This document shows positions 8,710 through 16,707 of a stretch of 64,000 nt of DNA, piece after piece. The notes under the pieces were generated by a model. It was not told where the DNA came from. It did not search any database and worked only from the letters and a program-made list of their open reading frames with translations. This DNA is from Leptolyngbya sp. SIO1E4 (GTDB lineage Bacteria > Cyanobacteriota > Cyanobacteriia > Phormidesmidales > Phormidesmidaceae), in contig JAAHFU020000002.1 of NCBI GenBank assembly GCA_010672825.2, positions 1,686,001 through 1,750,000 of the forward strand. The letters are read 5' to 3'. The translations under genes were made by a program, and so were the position numbers. How positions within the stretch are numbered: the stretch's first letter is position 1; each line of letters starts with the position of its first letter.

Positions 8710-9966
8710 ATGCCCCCCCTCTATCTCCCCCGCCGCCGCTTTCTCTACCTCTCTGCAAGCGCTACCCTCGCTGCTCTTGCCACCAACTGTGCCAGAAATC
8801 AACAAGCCTCCTCTACCCGCTTTGATCCGGCAACCGTCACCTGGGACGAAGTGGTGGAATTGGCTCGGGGCACCACTGTCAACTGGGCCATGTGGGGCGG
8901 CAGCGATCAGGTCAATGCCTATGCAGATACCTGGGTGGCTGAACAGCTCCAGACTAAATACGATGTCACCCTCAACCGTGTTCCCTTGAATGACACCGTT
9001 GAAGCTGTCAACAAAGTCGTCGGTGAAGTTCAGGCCGGGGTGACTGAAGCGGGCAGCATTGATCTGATCTGGATCAACGGCGAGAACTTTCGCACGATGA
9101 AGCAGGGTGACCTTCTGTTCGGCCCCTTTACCGATATCCTGCCTGCGATACAGTATTACGACACCCGTAATCCGTCTGTCATCAACGATTTTGGCCTACC
9201 CATTGAAGGCTATTCAGCGCCCTACACGGGGGCGTTTTACGTGATGGCGATGGACAGTGTTAACGTGCAGACGCCACCCACTAACTTTGAAGAACTCCTC
9301 ACTTGGGCACAAGCTAATCCGGGGCGTTTCACCTACGTGGCTCCGCCCCAGTTTGATGGCAGCCGCTTTTTACTGACTGTTTTATACGGTGTTACTGGAG
9401 GCTATGAGCAATATTCAGGGGCTGAATTTGATGAAGCCCTGTGGAATGAAAAGTCACCCCAGGTTTGGGAATACCTGCAAGCACTGGAACCCTATCTCTG
9501 GCGGGAAGGCTCGACCTATCCTCCTACCCAGAGCCGCTTGCAAGAACTCTTCTCCAATGGCGAAATTTGGATGATGCCTGCTTTCACCGCTCGCATCGCC
9601 GAAGGCATTGCCACAGGACAATTTCCCGAAACGACTCAGGCATTTGCGTTGCCTGGGGTGTCTTTAGATGACCCCTCTTTCACGGCCATTCCCGTCAACG
9701 CTAGCAACCCGGCAGGCGGCATGGTGCTCGCCGACATCCTCTCTAGCCCTGAAGGACAGCTCCAAAAGTTCAATCCCTCCGTTTGGGGCGATCCGCCTCT
9801 ACTCACTCGGTCCCTACTCAATCCTGAACAGCAAAAGGAGTTTGATGCCGTGGAAGCTGAGTATGGCATTCCCTTGCAGGAACTCTCGAAGGACACCGTG
9901 CCAGTGGTGAATGCGGAGTATACGACGAGGTTGGAGCAGACGTGGGAGGAGAGGATTGCGGGGTAG
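8710..9966 (+). CDS. ABC transporter substrate-binding lipoprotein (YnjB-like)
   Basis: A 418-residue extracytoplasmic binding protein. The N-terminus combines a twin-arginine-like motif (RRRFLYLS) with a lipobox (LATN before Cys27), suggesting Tat export and lipidation. The body (TVNWAMWGGSDQVNAYADTW, DLIWINGENFRTMKQGDLLF, AFYVMAMDSV, SNPAGGMVLADILSSPEGQL) has the two-lobed periplasmic-binding architecture. It resembles the YnjB group, whose ligand is not established. It follows the permease/ATPase genes after a 186-bp C-rich spacer and should deliver substrate to them. The adjacent kinase-like gene suggests a ligand that is phosphorylated after entry. Confidence 0.87.
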   Translation: MPPLYLPRRRFLYLSASATLAALATNCARNQQASSTRFDPATVTWDEVVELARGTTVNWAMWGGSDQVNAYADTWVAEQLQTKYDVTLNRVPLNDTVEAVNKVVGEVQAGVTEAGSIDLIWINGENFRTMKQGDLLFGPFTDILPAIQYYDTRNPSVINDFGLPIEGYSAPYTGAFYVMAMDSVNVQTPPTNFEELLTWAQANPGRFTYVAPPQFDGSRFLLTVLYGVTGGYEQYSGAEFDEALWNEKSPQVWEYLQALEPYLWREGSTYPPTQSRLQELFSNGEIWMMPAFTARIAEGIATGQFPETTQAFALPGVSLDDPSFTAIPVNASNPAGGMVLADILSSPEGQLQKFNPSVWGDPPLLTRSLLNPEQQKEFDAVEAEYGIPLQELSKDTVPVVNAEYTTRLEQTWEERIAG

Positions 9967-10018
9967 GAGTGGGGTTAGGGGAGGAGGGGGATAGGAAGTG
10001 AGGGGAATAGGGGTAGGG

Positions 10019-10390
10019 TCATCTCTTTTGGAGGGATTTTATGAGTAAATGCAGGAGTTTCCCGACGCTTTCGCACTGGTGGAGTGCTAAGTCAGATTGT
10101 GCCAATTGCATTAGCTGGACGCGTTGGGCTAGGAGGATATGAGTTTCAAGTTCTTTCAAAGAGCCTTGAGCAATTCTCAGAAATCGGACGTAATCGCCAC
10201 GACTACCACGACCATAGCCCTCAGCAATATTCGCCGGTACTGATGCAGCCGCCCTACGAATTTGTGAACTCATGCCATACATCTCTTGCTTAGGAAAATC
10301 CCGTGTTAACTGATAAGCCATTTCGGCCAAATTCATACTTTGCTGCCAAACCTTCAAATCCCGATACGAATTCACCACACCCCTGCCCAT
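10019..10390 (-). CDS. Four-helix-bundle protein (23S rRNA intervening-sequence family)
   Basis: A 123-residue protein with the hallmarks of the IVP/four-helix-bundle family: YRDLKVWQQSMNLAEMAYQL, then SSQIRRAAASVPANIAEGYG, RGSRGDYVRFLRIAQGSLKE and LETHILLAQR. Related genes lie within 23S rRNA insertions in some bacteria and free in many genomes. Its biochemical role is unresolved. It runs opposite to its neighbours, between two C-rich repeat tracts, which suggests an inserted cassette. Confidence 0.88.
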   Translation of the reverse strand: MGRGVVNSYRDLKVWQQSMNLAEMAYQLTRDFPKQEMYGMSSQIRRAAASVPANIAEGYGRGSRGDYVRFLRIAQGSLKELETHILLAQRVQLMQLAQSDLALHQCESVGKLLHLLIKSLQKR

Positions 10391-10610
10391 CCAACCCTAA
10401 TCTCCCACGACTTTCCCTCCTATCATTCCCCACACCCTTAAATCCCACTTACCGCCTCTTTTCCCTTATTTCCTCTCCCTTATTTCCTCCAATCCCCGCC
10501 CCCCTTAAACCCCTAATCCCCACTCCCTTAAACCCCTACCCCCACTCCCTTAAACCCCTAATCCCTACCCCCACTTAACCCCCCAATCCCCTAAAAAGCC
10601 CTCATACCCA
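10391..10610. repeat. C-rich short-period repeat tract
   Basis: The + strand is almost free of G for about 200 bp and repeats units such as CCCACTCCCTTAAACCCCTA and CCCTAATCCC with varying spacing. No coding potential is apparent. It resembles the spacers at 8524-8709, 9967-10018 and 11458-11513, so all may descend from one expanding element. Confidence 0.7.
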
Positions 10611-10623
10611 GGAACTAACAACC

Positions 10624-11457
10624 ATGACCTTTAAAGAACGACAATCCCGTGCCAAAGGCGTCATCGAAGACGATCGCTTGATGGAACTCCACCTGTATCC
10701 TGGCAACCAGTGCAATCGTGAGTGTGATTTCTGTACTGTCTTCGGGGCGCCGAAGGGCGGGTATTCGGAATATACAGCGGAACATTTGGACGCGACGCTA
10801 CACAGTGTCATGCTGCATGAGCAGGGGGCGATTAAATTCTATGGTGGGGAGCCAACGCTTAATTATGAAAACGTTATCTGGGCGATCTCGTATCTCCGTG
10901 ATCATGGCTTCCAGGGTGCGATCGTGATCTATTCCAATGGCATCCAGGCAGAGCGGTTGCTGGCAATTCTGGCGTCTGATCCATTGAGTAAGACAACCGC
11001 TTCTCTGAACTATTCGATCGCGACGGGAGATGGGGCGCCTCAGATGCCGCTATCATCCCTACGCAAGCTAGAGGCCCATGAGAAGGCACATCCGAAGACA
11101 ATCGCGATTGGTCATCCCGACATTGTGGACTCTGGGCGCGGTGTCGATCCATTCAGTGGGGAAGAGACTCGTCCAAAAGAGACCCATCGCTGCCCTCACT
11201 GCTATCCTGTGCTCAAAACCGATGGCACTTTCCACGCATGTCCCTTTGCCGTCGAAAATCAGTCTTCTCATTTTCAACTCGGTACCGTTAAAGACTCAGC
11301 CAAGACGGTTACTCAGAATTTTCAGGCTTTCTTAGAATGGCTGGACACGGTTCATGAACCCTATGCCATGGAGCACGATCTCCCAGCATGCACTGTCTGC
11401 TGGAAGCATCTCCAGGAATTACCAAATCCTGACTTTATTCATCACCCAATACCCTAG
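10624..11457 (+). CDS. Radical SAM enzyme with additional C-terminal cysteines
   Basis: A 277-residue protein. The radical SAM cluster motif CNRECDFC gives Cys30, Cys34 and Cys37 (CX3CX2C), followed by the SAM-contacting GGEP at 74-77. A second cysteine group lies at 190, 193, 206, 256 and 259 (HRCPHC, FHACPF, PACTVC), which looks like a SPASM/twitch-type site for an auxiliary Fe-S cluster. Such enzymes modify peptides or act in cofactor assembly. No precursor peptide gene is obvious next to it. It has its own start (ATG 10624 after CCAGGAACTAACAACC) and is flanked by C-rich spacers. Substrate unknown. Confidence 0.85.
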   Translation: MTFKERQSRAKGVIEDDRLMELHLYPGNQCNRECDFCTVFGAPKGGYSEYTAEHLDATLHSVMLHEQGAIKFYGGEPTLNYENVIWAISYLRDHGFQGAIVIYSNGIQAERLLAILASDPLSKTTASLNYSIATGDGAPQMPLSSLRKLEAHEKAHPKTIAIGHPDIVDSGRGVDPFSGEETRPKETHRCPHCYPVLKTDGTFHACPFAVENQSSHFQLGTVKDSAKTVTQNFQAFLEWLDTVHEPYAMEHDLPACTVCWKHLQELPNPDFIHHPIP

Positions 11458-11528
11458 ACCCTAAACCCCGTACCCCAAAACCCATATCCCCTTACTCCCT
11501 TTCCCTACCGCACTTGCTTACAACCTCG
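11458..11528. repeat. Short C-rich tract
   Basis: After the radical SAM stop the DNA reads CCCTAAACCCCGTACCCC and CCCATATCCCCTTACTCCC, the same type of tract as at 8524, 9967 and 10391. It separates two convergent genes. No terminator with a clear T run was found. Confidence 0.5.
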
Positions 11529-12230
11529 CTAAGCCGTGATCGCCTCCCGCGCTGGCGGTGGCCTCAATTGACCGTCCTCCATATAAATGATGCGATCGGC
11601 AATATCCAGGATGCGATTGTCGTGGGTGACGAGCAGAATCGTGCAGCCTTGCTCTTTGGCGAGGTGCTGCATAATCTCCACCACATCGCGCCCCGATTTT
11701 TTGTCCAGGGCAGCGGTAGGTTCGTCAGCAAGGACGATTTTGGGGCGGCTCGCGAGGGCACGGGCGATCGCCACCCGCTGGCGTTGGCCTCCCGAGAGTG
11801 CGTCGGGGTAATAGTCGATGCGCTCTTCTAGCCCCACTGCAGTCAGGGTGTCAGCGGCAATGGCATCCAGGTCTTGCCCTAGTAGATGATCGTGCAGCTC
11901 TAGAGACATGCGGACATTCTGTTTTGCGGTGAGAAAGCTCAGCAGGTTGTGAGCCTGAAAGATATAGCCAATGTTGCATCGCAGCGTATTCAGCGCTTGC
12001 TTGGGAGCTCCCAGGATTTCTTGACCCAAAATGTTGAGACTGCCACTTTGGGCCGCTCTCAGGCCCCCCATTAGTGTCAGGAGTGTGGTCTTACCAGACC
12101 CCGATGGCCCCGTCAGAATGACGATTTCTCCAGCGTTAATTGCCAAATTGATGTCGAACAGAACCTGTTTTTTGAGATAGCCCTGGCCAAAGTGGTGGCT
12201 GAGGTTGTTGGCAGTGATAATGGCAGACAT
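11529..12230 (-). CDS. devA: DevA-type ABC exporter ATP-binding protein
   Basis: A 233-residue ATPase. The correct start is the ATG at 12230 (MSAIITANNLSHHFGQGYLK); the open frame continues upstream to 12701 only because it overlaps devC in another frame. Walker A GPSGSGKTTL (41-50), signature LSGGQRQRVAIARAL, Walker B VLADEPTAALD and H-loop LVTHDNR are complete. Together with the DevC permease and DevB membrane-fusion protein it forms a MacB/DevBCA-like exporter, known in Anabaena for glycolipid export to the heterocyst envelope through TolC; in other cyanobacteria the cargo varies. Last gene of the tetR-devB-devC-devA operon. Confidence 0.88.
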   Translation of the reverse strand: MSAIITANNLSHHFGQGYLKKQVLFDINLAINAGEIVILTGPSGSGKTTLLTLMGGLRAAQSGSLNILGQEILGAPKQALNTLRCNIGYIFQAHNLLSFLTAKQNVRMSLELHDHLLGQDLDAIAADTLTAVGLEERIDYYPDALSGGQRQRVAIARALASRPKIVLADEPTAALDKKSGRDVVEIMQHLAKEQGCTILLVTHDNRILDIADRIIYMEDGQLRPPPAREAITA

Positions 12231-12307
12231 GGGCGGATGGGGGGATAGAGTAGTCAGGTGACGAGGTCGGGTGCATTCGGCCAGCAATGCACCCAAGTAA
12301 TGCACGT

Positions 12308-13477
12308 TCAAAAGATGTCGGCGGGGTCGGCGGTGCGCAATTTTCGTAGGGCGATCGCCCCTGAGACGGAACACATCACAACCGTCAGAACAAACACGGT
12401 GATGGCTCGCCGTGTGGTCATGGTGATGGGCAGCATGGTCGCTGCGGCAGCCAAATGATAGAGACCGAAGGCCAGGGCAATGCTGGGTATATAGCCCAGA
12501 ACGGCGAGCAATAGCGCTTCCTGTATCAATACCCCCAGCAGATAGTTGTCGGTGTAGCCCATGGCCTTGAGGGTGGCGTATTCTGGCAGGTGCTCGGAAA
12601 CGTCGGAATAGAGAATCTGATAAACAATCACGATGCCGACGATGAACCCCACGCTGACGCCGAGGCCAAAAATAAAGCCAATGCCAGTGCCACTGGCCCA
12701 ATACTCACGTTCGATTTGAGCAAAATCTTCTGGGGAGCCCACCAAGACGTCATCTGGTAGAACCGCTTCCAATTCAGCCTGCACCTGCTCCAGATCAACG
12801 CCCGGCTTGAGATCAATCAGCCCGACTTCAATTTGATCTGGACTGCGGCTAGGAAAAAGCCACAGAAACGTTGAGTCGCTGGCGATTACATTGCCATCTG
12901 CGGCAAAAGAGGCGCCGTTGGTAAAGAGTCCTTCAATGTTGACGACTTTGTCATTGAGTTCTGTAGAGAATGAGCCGGTTTGCTCAAATTCTGCTGCGGT
13001 GACCCCATATTCAGGCCGCCCCGCTTGATCAAAGAGCACTTGATTGAGGGGCTGAATTTTGTCCAGGTTTTGAGTCACTTCTGGAAACTTAAAGGAGGGT
13101 TCTGTGGGGTCAATGCCCCAAACTAAAATGGCCCGCTCTAGCTTGGTGTCTGGATTCTCCCATTGCCCGGTGGCAATATAGACCCCACGGATTGACGTTA
13201 CGTCCGGGTGAGCCAGGGTTTGGTAAAGTCGCTCACGGGGAAAGGATTTGACCGAAAACAGGGTTTGCATTTGGGGGTTAGATAAGACCAAGTCTGCTTG
13301 CAAATTGCGGTGAGGCTGAATAGCCGCGTCATAAAGCGCTCCTTCAAAGCCCATTTGCAGAAAGATCAGCATGTCAGCAAAGGCGATACCGGCGATCGCC
13401 ACCGCTAGTCGGGTTCGCTCCCGCGTAACTTGAAGCCAGGCCAACGGTGTTTTTTTCAGGAATTTGGGTCGCATCAT
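12308..13477 (-). CDS. devC: DevC-type ABC exporter permease
   Basis: A 389-residue permease. The N-terminus LKKTPLAWLQVTRERTRLAV is the classic DevC opening, followed by membrane segment 1 (AIAGIAFADMLIFLQMGF) and a long extracytoplasmic domain (about 60-265). Three C-terminal segments follow: GIGFIFGLGVSVGFIVGIVI, LLGVLIQEALLLAVLGYIPS and AITVFVLTVVMCSVSGAIAL. The ending LRKLRTADPADIF is also family-typical. It lies 61 bp after devB and 77 bp before devA, all on the same strand. The architecture matches type VII (MacB-like) mechanotransmission permeases. Confidence 0.9.
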   Translation of the reverse strand: MMRPKFLKKTPLAWLQVTRERTRLAVAIAGIAFADMLIFLQMGFEGALYDAAIQPHRNLQADLVLSNPQMQTLFSVKSFPRERLYQTLAHPDVTSIRGVYIATGQWENPDTKLERAILVWGIDPTEPSFKFPEVTQNLDKIQPLNQVLFDQAGRPEYGVTAAEFEQTGSFSTELNDKVVNIEGLFTNGASFAADGNVIASDSTFLWLFPSRSPDQIEVGLIDLKPGVDLEQVQAELEAVLPDDVLVGSPEDFAQIEREYWASGTGIGFIFGLGVSVGFIVGIVIVYQILYSDVSEHLPEYATLKAMGYTDNYLLGVLIQEALLLAVLGYIPSIALAFGLYHLAAAATMLPITMTTRRAITVFVLTVVMCSVSGAIALRKLRTADPADIF

Positions 13478-13513
13478 GGCTGTTCAAGGATGGCAATCGA
13501 GTAATTAAAACCG

Positions 13514-13529
13514 AACATTCGTTATATAA
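13514..13529. promoter_or_regulatory. Repeat of a possible TetR site in the devB-devC spacer
   Basis: The spacer contains AACATTCGTTATATAA. A related sequence, CATGTTCGTTATAA, lies in front of tetR at 15457-15470. The shared TTCGTTATA core next to CGAA suggests a binding site for the operon's TetR protein and possibly an internal promoter before devC. This is inference from two copies only. Confidence 0.35.
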
Positions 13530-13538
13530 AAGAACACC

Positions 13539-14840
13539 TCAAGGTCGAGGTTCAACTGCAATCACCGTCTGCACTTGCAGGTTGCTGAGGCCAGCGACGC
13601 GCTGGCTATCTTCAGGGGTTAAGGCAATCTTGACCTCCACAACCCGTCGATCCAGGTTTTCTCCCGGCTCCGTGCTGAAAACATTTTGGCGGCTAATCTG
13701 GCGGCCAATTTCAATCACTTCGCCGTGGAGTTCGCCTGGGAAGGCTTGCCCGCGAATGGTGACCTGTTGACCCAGCGCTACGCGACGAATATCGCTTTGG
13801 TAAACCTCGGCGATTGCCAACATTTGATCGGTTTGTCCCAGCGCCAGAATCCCAGCTTCACTCATTTGTTCGCCTGGTTGGGTATGGATCTTGAGAATTT
13901 GACCTGCCCTGGGGGCGCGGATCGTGGCTCTGTCTAGCGTGTTCTGTGCCCTCTCCAGGTCTGCCTGGGCGGCCGCTAGCTCTGCCTGAGCCATTTGCAC
14001 ATCGACAGTTCGCACTTCGGCCACTTGCTCCAAGGTGGATTGTTCAGCGGCCAACTGGGCTTGGCCAGTGCTTTCTAAACGGGCCAGCTCAGCACGAGCT
14101 TCCTGCAATTGCCGTTGGGCCGTTGCCTCTGTGCGGGCAAGCACCGCCCTAGCCTCAGCGTGAGACTGTTGTGCGGTATCTACCTCTAGTTGCTTGCTGT
14201 CGTAGAGTGAGGCCGAGACGGCCCCGGCTTCGTAAAGAGTTTGGTAGCGGGTCAACTCTGCTTCGGCGGTCTGCAACTCAGCTTGAAGGCGTTGAACAGT
14301 CGCAGTCTGAGCTGCGCGATCGCCCTCGTATTGAGCCTCAATGCGAGCAAGGGTCTCCCGTTGCCGTCGTACCTGTCCAGCCAGCTCTGCCGACTGTTGG
14401 GTAACGTTTGCAGCTTGGGCAGCGATTTCTCCAGACTTGGCCCCCGCTTGAACTTGAGCCAATTTGGCCTCGGCTACGCGAACCCGTTGCTGTGCCTGGG
14501 TTACGTCATCCTGAAGGCGATCACGAGAGTCGAGGACTGCAATAGGGTCGCCAACGTTGACAGAATCCCCGACTTGGACAAACAGTTCCGCCAGGCGATC
14601 GCCATCCAGCACCAGCGGAGCCGCTATCTGGACAATTTCTCCCGTTGGTTCCAGTCGTCCCAGAGCCGCGACCCTCGGCAGTTCTATCGGCACAGAGGGC
14701 GTGGGCTCTGGGGCATTAGCCATAAAACCGCCACCTTGGGAGAGCCCCACATAAATGATGCCCCCGGTCGCTGCTGTTGCTGATAGCAGCAGCCATAGCA
14801 GCCATGGCTTAGGTTTGAACTTGAGAGAAAGTCTGTTCAT
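13539..14840 (-). CDS. devB: DevB-type HlyD-family membrane-fusion protein
   Basis: A 433-residue periplasmic adaptor. An N-terminal membrane anchor (PWLLWLLLSATAATGGIIYV) leads into a lipoyl half-motif (GDSVNVGDPIAVLDSRDRLQ). A long Ala/Gln/Glu-rich coiled-coil hairpin (about 115-300) and the second lipoyl half (DRATIRAPRAGQILKIHTQP GEQMSEAGI) follow, then beta-barrel segments. The start codon region overlaps the end of tetR by 32 bp, showing coupled translation. It would bridge DevCA in the inner membrane to an outer-membrane TolC-like channel, which is not encoded in this window. Confidence 0.9.
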   Translation of the reverse strand: MNRLSLKFKPKPWLLWLLLSATAATGGIIYVGLSQGGGFMANAPEPTPSVPIELPRVAALGRLEPTGEIVQIAAPLVLDGDRLAELFVQVGDSVNVGDPIAVLDSRDRLQDDVTQAQQRVRVAEAKLAQVQAGAKSGEIAAQAANVTQQSAELAGQVRRQRETLARIEAQYEGDRAAQTATVQRLQAELQTAEAELTRYQTLYEAGAVSASLYDSKQLEVDTAQQSHAEARAVLARTEATAQRQLQEARAELARLESTGQAQLAAEQSTLEQVAEVRTVDVQMAQAELAAAQADLERAQNTLDRATIRAPRAGQILKIHTQPGEQMSEAGILALGQTDQMLAIAEVYQSDIRRVALGQQVTIRGQAFPGELHGEVIEIGRQISRQNVFSTEPGENLDRRVVEVKIALTPEDSQRVAGLSNLQVQTVIAVEPRP

Positions 14841-15402
14841 GGTGAATGACCATCTGAATCATGAGTTGATTTTGCTGCTGAAACCAAGCAGTATCTTCGG
14901 TCCCACGACCGTAGATGTATTGCACGAAAAGGCCATCTATGAAGACCATGACGAAATCTACTAATGAGGGATCTGAAATTTGTAGATAGTCTGCCAAGGC
15001 ACCGCGTGTGCGCTCCCAAACCTGCCGGAGAAAACCGTTCGCACTGTTGGGCGTATCACGGGTCTGCTGCACAAAATCGACCCAGAGCAAGAATTGCTGG
15101 TAGTAGTATTGAGCGTTCTGCAGTGCAAAGCCTGTAATGGCTTGCAGACGCTCCTCCAGGGTTTGTGCATCGGGTGCTTGCGCAAAGAAAGTGGAGATGT
15201 CTCGCTCAAACAATTCTTGGACGAGCTGCATGAAAATGCTTTCCTTGCTTGGAAAGTAGTGATACAGCGTCCCCGTAGAGACGCCCAGACCCTTAGCAAT
15301 TTGCCGCATCGTAATCGAACCATAGCCCCGCTCGGCGAACAGGTCAAAACACCCCTTAATCAGTTCTTTGCGGTAGCGATCGTGGTCAACAATCTTGGGC
15401 AT
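14809..15402 (-). CDS. TetR-family repressor of the devBCA operon
   Basis: A 197-residue regulator. The N-terminal HTH is textbook: IKGCFDLFAERGYGSITMRQ followed by IAKGLGVSTGTLYHYFPSKE. The C-terminal helical ligand domain has a hydrophobic/aromatic-rich sequence. First gene of the operon, overlapping devB. Its location suggests it represses its own operon and responds to a molecule exported by DevBCA, as for other efflux-linked TetR proteins. Operator candidates lie at 15457 and 13514. Confidence 0.9.
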   Translation of the reverse strand: MPKIVDHDRYRKELIKGCFDLFAERGYGSITMRQIAKGLGVSTGTLYHYFPSKESIFMQLVQELFERDISTFFAQAPDAQTLEERLQAITGFALQNAQYYYQQFLLWVDFVQQTRDTPNSANGFLRQVWERTRGALADYLQISDPSLVDFVMVFIDGLFVQYIYGRGTEDTAWFQQQNQLMIQMVIHHEQTFSQVQT

Positions 15403-15456
15403 GGCGACGGAACGAAAACAGCAACTGCATTTTACTGGGTTGTTTTATTTATACCA

Positions 15457-15470
15457 CATGTTCGTTATAA
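15457..15470. promoter_or_regulatory. Candidate TetR operator/promoter region upstream of tetR-devBCA
   Basis: About 55 bp upstream of the tetR start the + strand reads CATGTTCGTTATAA; the minus strand therefore has TTATAACGAACATG followed by TGGTATAAAT, a plausible -10 region. A related sequence lies at 13514-13529. Confidence 0.4.
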
Positions 15471-15513
15471 ATTGGATTCATCCCCTTTTTAGCTCTTAAG
15501 CGAATTAAGAGAT

Positions 15514-15546
15514 CCTGCATCAATCTGGTGAAGCAATTGATGCAGG
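15514..15546 (-). terminator. Hairpin downstream of the DUF1350 gene
   Basis: An 11-bp perfect stem, CCTGCATCAAT (15514-15524) pairing with ATTGATGCAGG (15536-15546), encloses 11 nt. It lies 50 bp beyond the stop of the leftward DUF1350 gene. The minus strand after it lacks a T run, so it may be a weak terminator or a 3' stabilising hairpin. Confidence 0.5.
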
Positions 15547-15597
15547 CATTTGTATTTGGGACAGTCCAGATAGCTAAACCACCCTTCTGCAGCCCCA

Positions 15598-16410
15598 TCA
15601 GCGTCGGAGCGATCGCGCTGTAGATAGCGGGTTAAGCCATAGCAAAATGATGTCCTGCAAGCGTTTGAGGTCTCGGGTAAACTCTTGTTTCACAAACTGG
15701 CCGATCGCATCTAAGGCGCTAAAGTTGCGCCCCGGCTGCCAGGGAATATCTTGAGCCAGCGGAGTGGTATGGGTGCCAGGCAAAATTTCAACGCTGGTCA
15801 GAGAAGGGAAATGATGCGACAGAACGTTATAAAGCGGGCGTGTTTGATCAATGTCATCGCGTTGAAATTTGATCAGTAAATTGCGCTCCACCTCGTAGTA
15901 CCGATCAACGAGTCGCAGGGTTTCCTCAGGTGATGGCGTAAACTCTACCGTCAAATCTGGAGAAAAGTTCAGCACTTGATCTAGAAATGGAATGGAGCGG
16001 CGAGCCGAATAATTGTTAAACGCCATCAGCACATTACCAGCCCGCTCAACACCGTAGAGGCTATTAAGCAGTAAATGGATCTTGCACCCCATGCTATGGC
16101 CAAGCCCGTAAACGGGTAGGCGTTCTAAGGTGACGCGATTTTCTAGATAGTACAGGGCTTGCTCAAAGGTCACGAGCACTTCTTTTGCGATCGCCTCGTG
16201 GTCAAAAGTATTAATAAACGGTGTCGCAACGATGAGATAGCCCTGCTGACCAATCGCCTCTAGCAGAAGCTTATAGGTGATGTAAGGAGCCGTCGCCACA
16301 AACGCCCCTCCTAAAAAATGAATAATTGCTGTCGGCTGGGGGGGTATCCATAACCAGTTCCCTGCCACCTCGCGCCATGCCATCGCGATCGCTCCTACCG
16401 ATTGCATCAC
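15598..16410 (-). CDS. DUF1350 family protein (alpha/beta-hydrolase-like)
   Basis: A 270-residue protein of the DUF1350 family, conserved in cyanobacteria and plastids. Visible features: WLWIPPQPTAIIHFLGGAFV and the nucleophile-elbow-like GLGHSMGCKIHLLL (Ser followed by MGCK), then NVLMAFNNYSARRSIPFLDQ. The elbow resembles lipase-type hydrolases, but no activity is established for the family. It is oriented away from the tRNA gene just upstream, with about 30 bp between the gene start and the tRNA. Confidence 0.87.
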   Translation of the reverse strand: MMQSVGAIAMAWREVAGNWLWIPPQPTAIIHFLGGAFVATAPYITYKLLLEAIGQQGYLIVATPFINTFDHEAIAKEVLVTFEQALYYLENRVTLERLPVYGLGHSMGCKIHLLLNSLYGVERAGNVLMAFNNYSARRSIPFLDQVLNFSPDLTVEFTPSPEETLRLVDRYYEVERNLLIKFQRDDIDQTRPLYNVLSHHFPSLTSVEILPGTHTTPLAQDIPWQPGRNFSALDAIGQFVKQEFTRDLKRLQDIILLWLNPLSTARSLRR

Positions 16411-16442
16411 TCCAGCAGCTATGGTAACGTGTTGGTCTGCAA

Positions 16443-16516
16443 GGACGTATAGCTCAGTTGGTTAGAGCACCACGTTGACATCGTGGGGGTCACTGGTTCG
16501 AGTCCAGTTACGTCCA
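16443..16516 (+). tRNA. tRNA-Val (GAC anticodon)
   Basis: A 74-nt cloverleaf. The acceptor stem GGACGTA (16443-16449) pairs with TACGTCC (16509-16515), with A as discriminator. The D arm reads TAGCTCAGTTGGTTAGAGC, the anticodon stem-loop CCACG TTGACAT CGTGG shows GAC, and the T arm contains GGTTCGAGTCC. CCA is not encoded. The 3' flank begins an accessory region, a common integration spot; I found no second copy of the 3' end. Confidence 0.96.
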
Positions 16517-16707
16517 TTTTTTGATGTACAGTGACTCTTGTCTGTCATCAGTGACAGGTTAGATTGCTGATGTCATGTTTATTTCATGAGGTCAAGATGC
16601 CTTTCCTGAGCGGCTAACGTCGAGGTATCTTGGAGGGCTTTTAACGGGGTCTTGCTTGCGTCAATGACTATGCCGAGTCCGTTGTCGATGCAATTGTGAT
16701 TGATTTC

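Noticed and set aside
8524..10610. C-rich tracts as a linear-replicon telomere
   Set aside because: They are internal, interrupted by genes and irregular in period.
12230..12701. Upstream extension of the devA frame
   Set aside because: The extra 157 codons overlap devC in another frame and read as Trp/His/Arg-rich, unlike any ABC protein; the normal DevA start is at 12230.
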